The notes under the pieces: generated by a model | Databases searched by the model: none | The model's input: only the letters and a program-made list of their open reading frames with translations | What the model was told of the DNA's origin: nothing | Position numbers and translations under genes: made by a program | Shown here: one piece after another, positions 9,322-15,000 of the stretch | How positions within the stretch are numbered: the first letter of the stretch is position 1 | Layout: the number at the start of each line of letters is the position of its first letter | Source of the DNA: Salpingoeca rosetta | Lineage: Eukaryota > Opisthokonta > Choanoflagellata > Craspedida > Salpingoecidae | Direction: 5' to 3' | Assembly (NCBI RefSeq): GCF_000188695.1 | Contig: NW_004754932.1 | Location: 2,125,993-2,140,992 of the forward strand | Length of the DNA stretch: 15,000 bases

Positions 9322-9579
9322 TGTGTATGAGACAGTGTGTACGTATGTATGCATGTAAGTGCGAGACACAGTGTGCGTGAATTCGAGTGTGCTCTGATTT
9401 CCCTTCCCTTAACACTCCACAGTCCACTGAGTATCCTTGCGCCCCCTCCCCCACAACGCACAGTGTCCACGCTGTACCTTTGTTACTGCTGCGCCGATCC
9501 GCCTGCCGACAACAGTGGATCCTTGTTGTGCTCGCTGCGCCTGCTGCCGCACAGGCAGCGCACTGCTCACGCTGCTCAT
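3557..9579 (-). CDS. TUBGCP2: Gamma-tubulin complex component 2 (GCP2/Spc97 family), complete, 20 exons
   Basis: Exons on the minus strand: 9579..9478, 9231..9145, 9021..8943, 8808..8731, 8511..8399, 8157..8065, 7820..7716, 7511..7338, 7100..7014, 6823..6607, 6327..6216, 6003..5919, 5714..5583, 5468..5353, 5085..5010, 4852..4715, 4573..4523, 4252..4181, 3932..3885 and 3748..3557. They join to 2157 nt, 718 aa plus TAA. GCP2 pairs with GCP3 in the gamma-tubulin small complex that nucleates microtubules at centrosomes or spindle poles. GRIP1 spans roughly residues 45-340, with LNDLLFVLL, the ILP-FxxVSRFI helix (101-114), [19 protein letters not shown] and [21 protein letters not shown] (224-245). 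GRIP2 follows: [40 protein letters not shown] (475-484), [36 protein letters not shown] and LNYNGFY. The match to human GCP2 is collinear, but the roughly 200-residue N-terminal extension is missing. Exon 1 ([10 protein letters not shown]...GAAVTK) is chosen for its GTACAG donor and phase and is less certain. Alternative acceptors remain for exons 10 and 19. Confidence 0.95.
3933..4180 (-). repeat. GCP2 intron 18 compound repeat: (CA)11, (CAA)21 and (CAG)8
   Basis: On the plus strand, CA runs at 4025-4046, CAA at 4045-4107 and CAG at 4108-4131; in the GCP2 transcript these read CTG, TTG and TG. The block lies inside the 248-nt intron between the [10 protein letters not shown] exon and the [16 protein letters not shown] exon. 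The acceptor used for exon 19 follows CATTCTGCTCAACAG. A second in-phase acceptor, GTCCTGCAG just upstream, would lengthen the exon to include [24 protein letters not shown] prefer the shorter exon because the longer segment has no match to the family. Confidence 0.85.
4253..4522 (-). repeat. GCP2 intron 17 with opposed (CA)n and (TG)n tracts
   Basis: The plus strand carries CA at 4275-4357 and TG at 4425-4479 in one 270-nt intron. The two are complementary and separated by about 67 nt, so the intron RNA can fold into a long hairpin. The TG arm is broken by a few TA steps. Confidence 0.93.
5215..5331 (-). repeat. Degenerate CA/CAGA repeat in GCP2 intron 14
   Basis: CA tracts alternate with three copies of the unit CACGTATACACGCACA and a CAGACAGA block on the plus strand, inside the 267-nt intron 5086..5352. 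GTATAC recurs once in each copy. Confidence 0.85.
6464..6606 (-). repeat. AAAC-rich higher-order repeat with flanking (CA)n, GCP2 intron 10
   Basis: CA tracts at 6464-6478 and 6591-6606 enclose AAAC/AAAG units. A longer unit containing ACGCACACAAATAAAC recurs with a period of about 35 nt. The right-hand CA tract is the splice donor of the exon ending in FLDTAE: on the sense strand GT begins directly at the exon edge. Confidence 0.88.
7272..7322 (-). repeat. (CA)n tract at the donor end of GCP2 intron 8
   Basis: A CA tract, with one G interruption, starting 15 nt inside the intron after exon 8; it reads TG in the transcript. Confidence 0.95.
7538..7616 (-). repeat. (TG)n(GA)n(TG)n tract at the acceptor end of GCP2 intron 7
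   Basis: On the plus strand TG (7538-7560), GA (7564-7582) and TG (7582-7616) follow one another. In the transcript this reads CA-TC-CA and ends about 25 nt before the exon 8 acceptor TACAACCAG. Confidence 0.95.
7918..8031 (-). repeat. Seven-base minisatellite (GAAGCAA units) and (CA)n, GCP2 intron 6
   Basis: GAAGCAA-type units repeat at 7926-7955 and again at 7970-7985, followed by a CA tract at 8000-8031. All lie inside the 244-nt intron 7821..8064. A G10 run at 7839-7848 gives a poly-C stretch about 20 nt before the exon 7 acceptor. Confidence 0.88.
8817..8844 (-). repeat. (CA)14 at the acceptor end of GCP2 intron 3
   Basis: A perfect CA tract reading TG in the transcript, followed by GCTCTTCAG and exon 4. 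It takes most of the place of a polypyrimidine tract. Confidence 0.95.
9233..9320 (-). repeat. (TG)44 tract forming the acceptor end of GCP2 intron 1
   Basis: Perfect TG repeat, 88 nt. In the transcript it is (CA)44 whose last unit runs into the CAG acceptor of exon 2 ([10 protein letters not shown]). No pyrimidine run lies between repeat and splice site. Confidence 0.96.
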
Positions 9580-9686
9580 CTTCCACAACAGTCGTTGTGT
9601 TTCGTTTCAACGGCCGTGTAATTTACGACAGCATAAAAAGCAGCCGCATTCGCACAAGCGACAAGAGCCAACCAACAACGACGACG
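9580..9686. promoter_or_regulatory. 107-nt bidirectional promoter between GCP2 (-) and BDP1 (+) start codons
   Basis: Only 107 nt separate the two proposed initiator ATGs, so both 5' UTRs and any core promoter share this space. CATAAAAAG at 9632-9640 is TATA-like in the BDP1 direction, but it sits only about 47 nt before the BDP1 ATG, implying a very short leader if used. An ACGACG-rich stretch precedes the BDP1 start. Both ATGs have A or G at -3. The GCP2 start is the less certain of the two, so the true spacing could be larger. Confidence 0.55.
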
Positions 9687-13060
<3,374 letters not shown>

Positions 13061-13822
13061 CACTCTTGTGCAATCGAGCTGTGTGTGTGATGGCTGGATT
13101 AGGAGAACGATGACTCCCGCTACTATTATAGGTTTTGATTTGCTCCCTTTGTCGTCGTTGTTGCTTGTGCCTGCGCCATGATGTGACAAGGACATGATGC
13201 GTCTTCTGCACCTGTCATGTGCCCCTGCGTGGGTCATGTCCCTGCATGCGTTGACATGGCATGTCTCTTTGCTGTTTGTGTGTCGTGTTGTATGTAAACT
13301 TGCCGTACGCAAAGCTACGCAACTCTTTTCCCAAACTCATAAACAAGAACATCCCCAGCTGTCATGTGACATGAGACACCCTCGCTTCGTCTGTCTTTCA
13401 TATCTCGCCCCCCTCCAAAACACACACAGCCACATCGACACCCCCCCCCCCCGGTTAACGCGCCCCTAATCGCTCATTCGCTTATGCTATGCTGCCGTTG
13501 CTGATGTGTATGGTGGATGTGTTTTATACACCGTTGGCTCGTCGTCAGCCCCCACCAACAACAAACAGTGCGTGCAGCAACAACGTCCATCGCCACCACA
13601 CGACACATGCGAATCGACCGAACACAGAAGCAGCAGGCAAGGCAGGCACAAACATAGCGATGCAAACACAAACACAAGGACCACTCGATTAATCGGAGAG
13701 CCACAGCGCCACAGCCATGTCAGCTCCACCTGGCCAGTGCATGTACATCGTGGCCAAACTGGAGAGAAAGGGGTTGCGACGCAGCTATGCTTCTCGTTTT
13801 AACACTGATGCGGCAGTTGCGT
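13061..13822. other. Convergent 3' intergenic region between BDP1 and RPL24
   Basis: These 762 nt separate the two converging stop codons. A C12 run sits at 13441-13452. I see no conserved coding sequence, no tRNA-like A and B boxes and no AATAAA on either strand. The several 60-100-codon open frames show no family motif and have codon use unlike the neighbouring exons. Confidence 0.6.
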
Positions 13823-14893
13823 TTACTTGCCCTGCTTCTTGGCGCGTGCCTTCCGTGCCGTCTGCTGGCGAGCGGCCTGGCGCTGGACCTTAGACTGGTT
13901 CTTCAGCTCAAGGATGCGCTCCTTGCTGAGACCCTGTATTTGATTGGTGATCGCAGCGGTGTGAGACTCGCAGCTGAGAGGAGTGTGGAGTGTGGGCGAA
14001 GTGACTGGCACAACGTATGCGCTCTTCGGGTAAGCGCACGCACACACGCACACAAGTACACACACAGACTAACAAATGTGCACACGTACATGGACTCACG
14101 AATATGCACATACACACACATAAACGTATGCACACATTTTCTCCCCCCCCCCCCTTCTCCCTCTGAACTCGAGCTGCAACATGGCAATGCTCGATTCCAG
14201 TGACAAAATCAAAACCACGTGCGCGCACAACACAACAACAACGCATGACTTGCCTCAATGGAGCGGGTGAACTTCTGAGTGCGGCGGGTGCGGCGCTTGG
14301 TTGTGGTGGTGGCAATACCCTTCTTGTGCTTACGGCGGTACAGCACCTACACACGATGAACGGATGCAACACGAAACGGATGTGGTGGAATGAGACAAAA
14401 AAGAAAGAACGCAAGCACGCCAAGGAGAGGGAAGAGGGACACCACATCCAGCATGTGTGTTGTGTGTGTGATCCAGGTGTTCTAGCAACCCCAGAGGAGT
14501 GCTTATTGCCTCACTCAAAAGACGAGCAAGCAGGACAAGAAAGAGCGAATGAACGCCAACTTACGGTCCAGGCAATCTTGCGGGGGTTCTTGCGCTGGTA
14601 GAAGAGTGACTCAACCTTGGAGCCGAGGAAGAAGAAGGTCTTGCCTGTTGTGTTTGTTGGTAGTCAGAGCAAGAAAGGTGTGTTGACAAACGATGGAGTT
14701 GGCGGATGGCACAGACAGTGTGGATGAATGCCTGCATAAATGTTTGTTGGAAGCACACACGGCGCTGCGCCCAATCCATCGACACCCCACAAACACCAGC
14801 ACACGCGCGTTTCCAAACGCACCATCGGCCTTGACCAGGGTACGGCCGTGGCCAGGGTGGATCTTGTACCCGGAGAAGCTGCACAGCTCAAGC
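13823..14893 (-). CDS. RPL24: 60S ribosomal protein eL24 (L24), 5'-partial, exons 2-5
   Basis: Minus-strand exons 14893..14823, 14644..14565, 14346..14254 and 13933..13823 give 355 nt ending in TAA, about 118 residues. The initiator exon (probably two codons or so, as the first visible exon opens with the last base of a codon) lies beyond the right edge. [60 protein letters not shown] is broken over three exons and is the L24e domain, with a single Cys of the zinc-finger pattern visible, as in many eukaryotic L24. KFTRSIEGLSKERILELKNQ follows, then a basic Gln/Arg/Lys tail. eL24 sits on the large-subunit side of the intersubunit bridge. The tail is short: human L24 has 157 aa. The last intron (14253..13934) begins GC rather than GT. 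Confidence 0.95.
13934..14253 (-). other. GC-AG intron of RPL24
   Basis: On the minus strand the exon ends in ATTGAG and the intron begins GCAAGT, the usual context of the minor GC-AG class; it ends AATACAG before GGTCTCAGC. This junction keeps phase 0 and yields RSIEGLSKERI, which aligns with the RxIxGxS segment of other L24 proteins. No GT donor nearby gives this frame. The intron holds CA-rich DNA (14040-14132) and a C12 run on the plus strand (14143-14154). Confidence 0.9.
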
Positions 14894-15000
14894 CTGTGAC
14901 CATGGTTGTTGGTGATGATGATGATGATGACACGGCAACAGTGAGTGTGAGTGCAAGGTGATGACTGGAAGTGGTACAGGGCTTGTTATTCTGCTGTTGG

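Noticed and set aside
13194..13802. Several 67-98-codon frames between BDP1 and RPL24
   Set aside because: No motif, differing strands and low coding bias; more likely UTR and spacer.

Overview
This is nuclear DNA of an intron-dense eukaryote. Every gene is split by short spliceosomal introns (114-703 nt), almost all GT-AG, and exons are GC-rich at the third codon position. Most introns carry long (TG)n or (CA)n tracts. The protein set (uL23, eL24, GCP2, Bdp1 and a CarA-type carbamoyl-phosphate synthase domain) is conserved across eukaryotes. The intron density, compact genes and Ser/Thr/Gln-rich disordered regions would suit a unicellular holozoan such as a choanoflagellate. That placement is inference with low confidence; the sequence itself shows only 'intron-rich eukaryote'.

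Five genes alternate strictly in strand (-,+,-,+,-), giving two divergent starts and two convergent ends. (1) 84-406, minus: exons for the start of a glutamine-dependent carbamoyl-phosphate synthase small-subunit domain; the gene continues off the left edge and its first exon is unresolved. (2) 1239-3210, plus: complete gene for ribosomal protein uL23 (RPL23A), 6 exons, 152 aa. (3) 3557-9579, minus: complete gene for gamma-tubulin complex component 2 (GCP2), modelled as 20 exons, 718 aa. (4) 9687-13060, plus: complete gene for the TFIIIB subunit Bdp1, 8 exons, 568 aa with a SANT domain. (5) 13823-14893, minus: ribosomal protein eL24 (RPL24), four exons, with the initiator exon beyond the right edge.

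I built the exon models by joining reading frames that match family motifs across donor and acceptor sites and checking that phase is kept at every junction. All closed models give whole codon counts: 459, 2157 and 1707 nt including stop. Three choices stay open: the CPS first exon, the acceptor of GCP2 exon 10, and the acceptor of GCP2 exon 19. Most of the long reading frames made of His-Thr, Cys-Val or poly-Gln are translations of intronic microsatellites, not genes.

The genes are linked by growth rather than by one pathway: ribosome assembly (uL23, eL24), RNA polymerase III initiation (Bdp1), microtubule nucleation (GCP2) and carbamoyl-phosphate supply (CPS). I saw no mobile element, CRISPR array, tRNA, rRNA or novel multi-gene system. 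The most unusual content is in the introns: complementary (TG)n and (CA)n tracts flanking single exons, a splice donor that is itself the first unit of a (GT)31 tract, an acceptor that is the end of a (CA)44 tract, and a GC-AG intron in RPL24.
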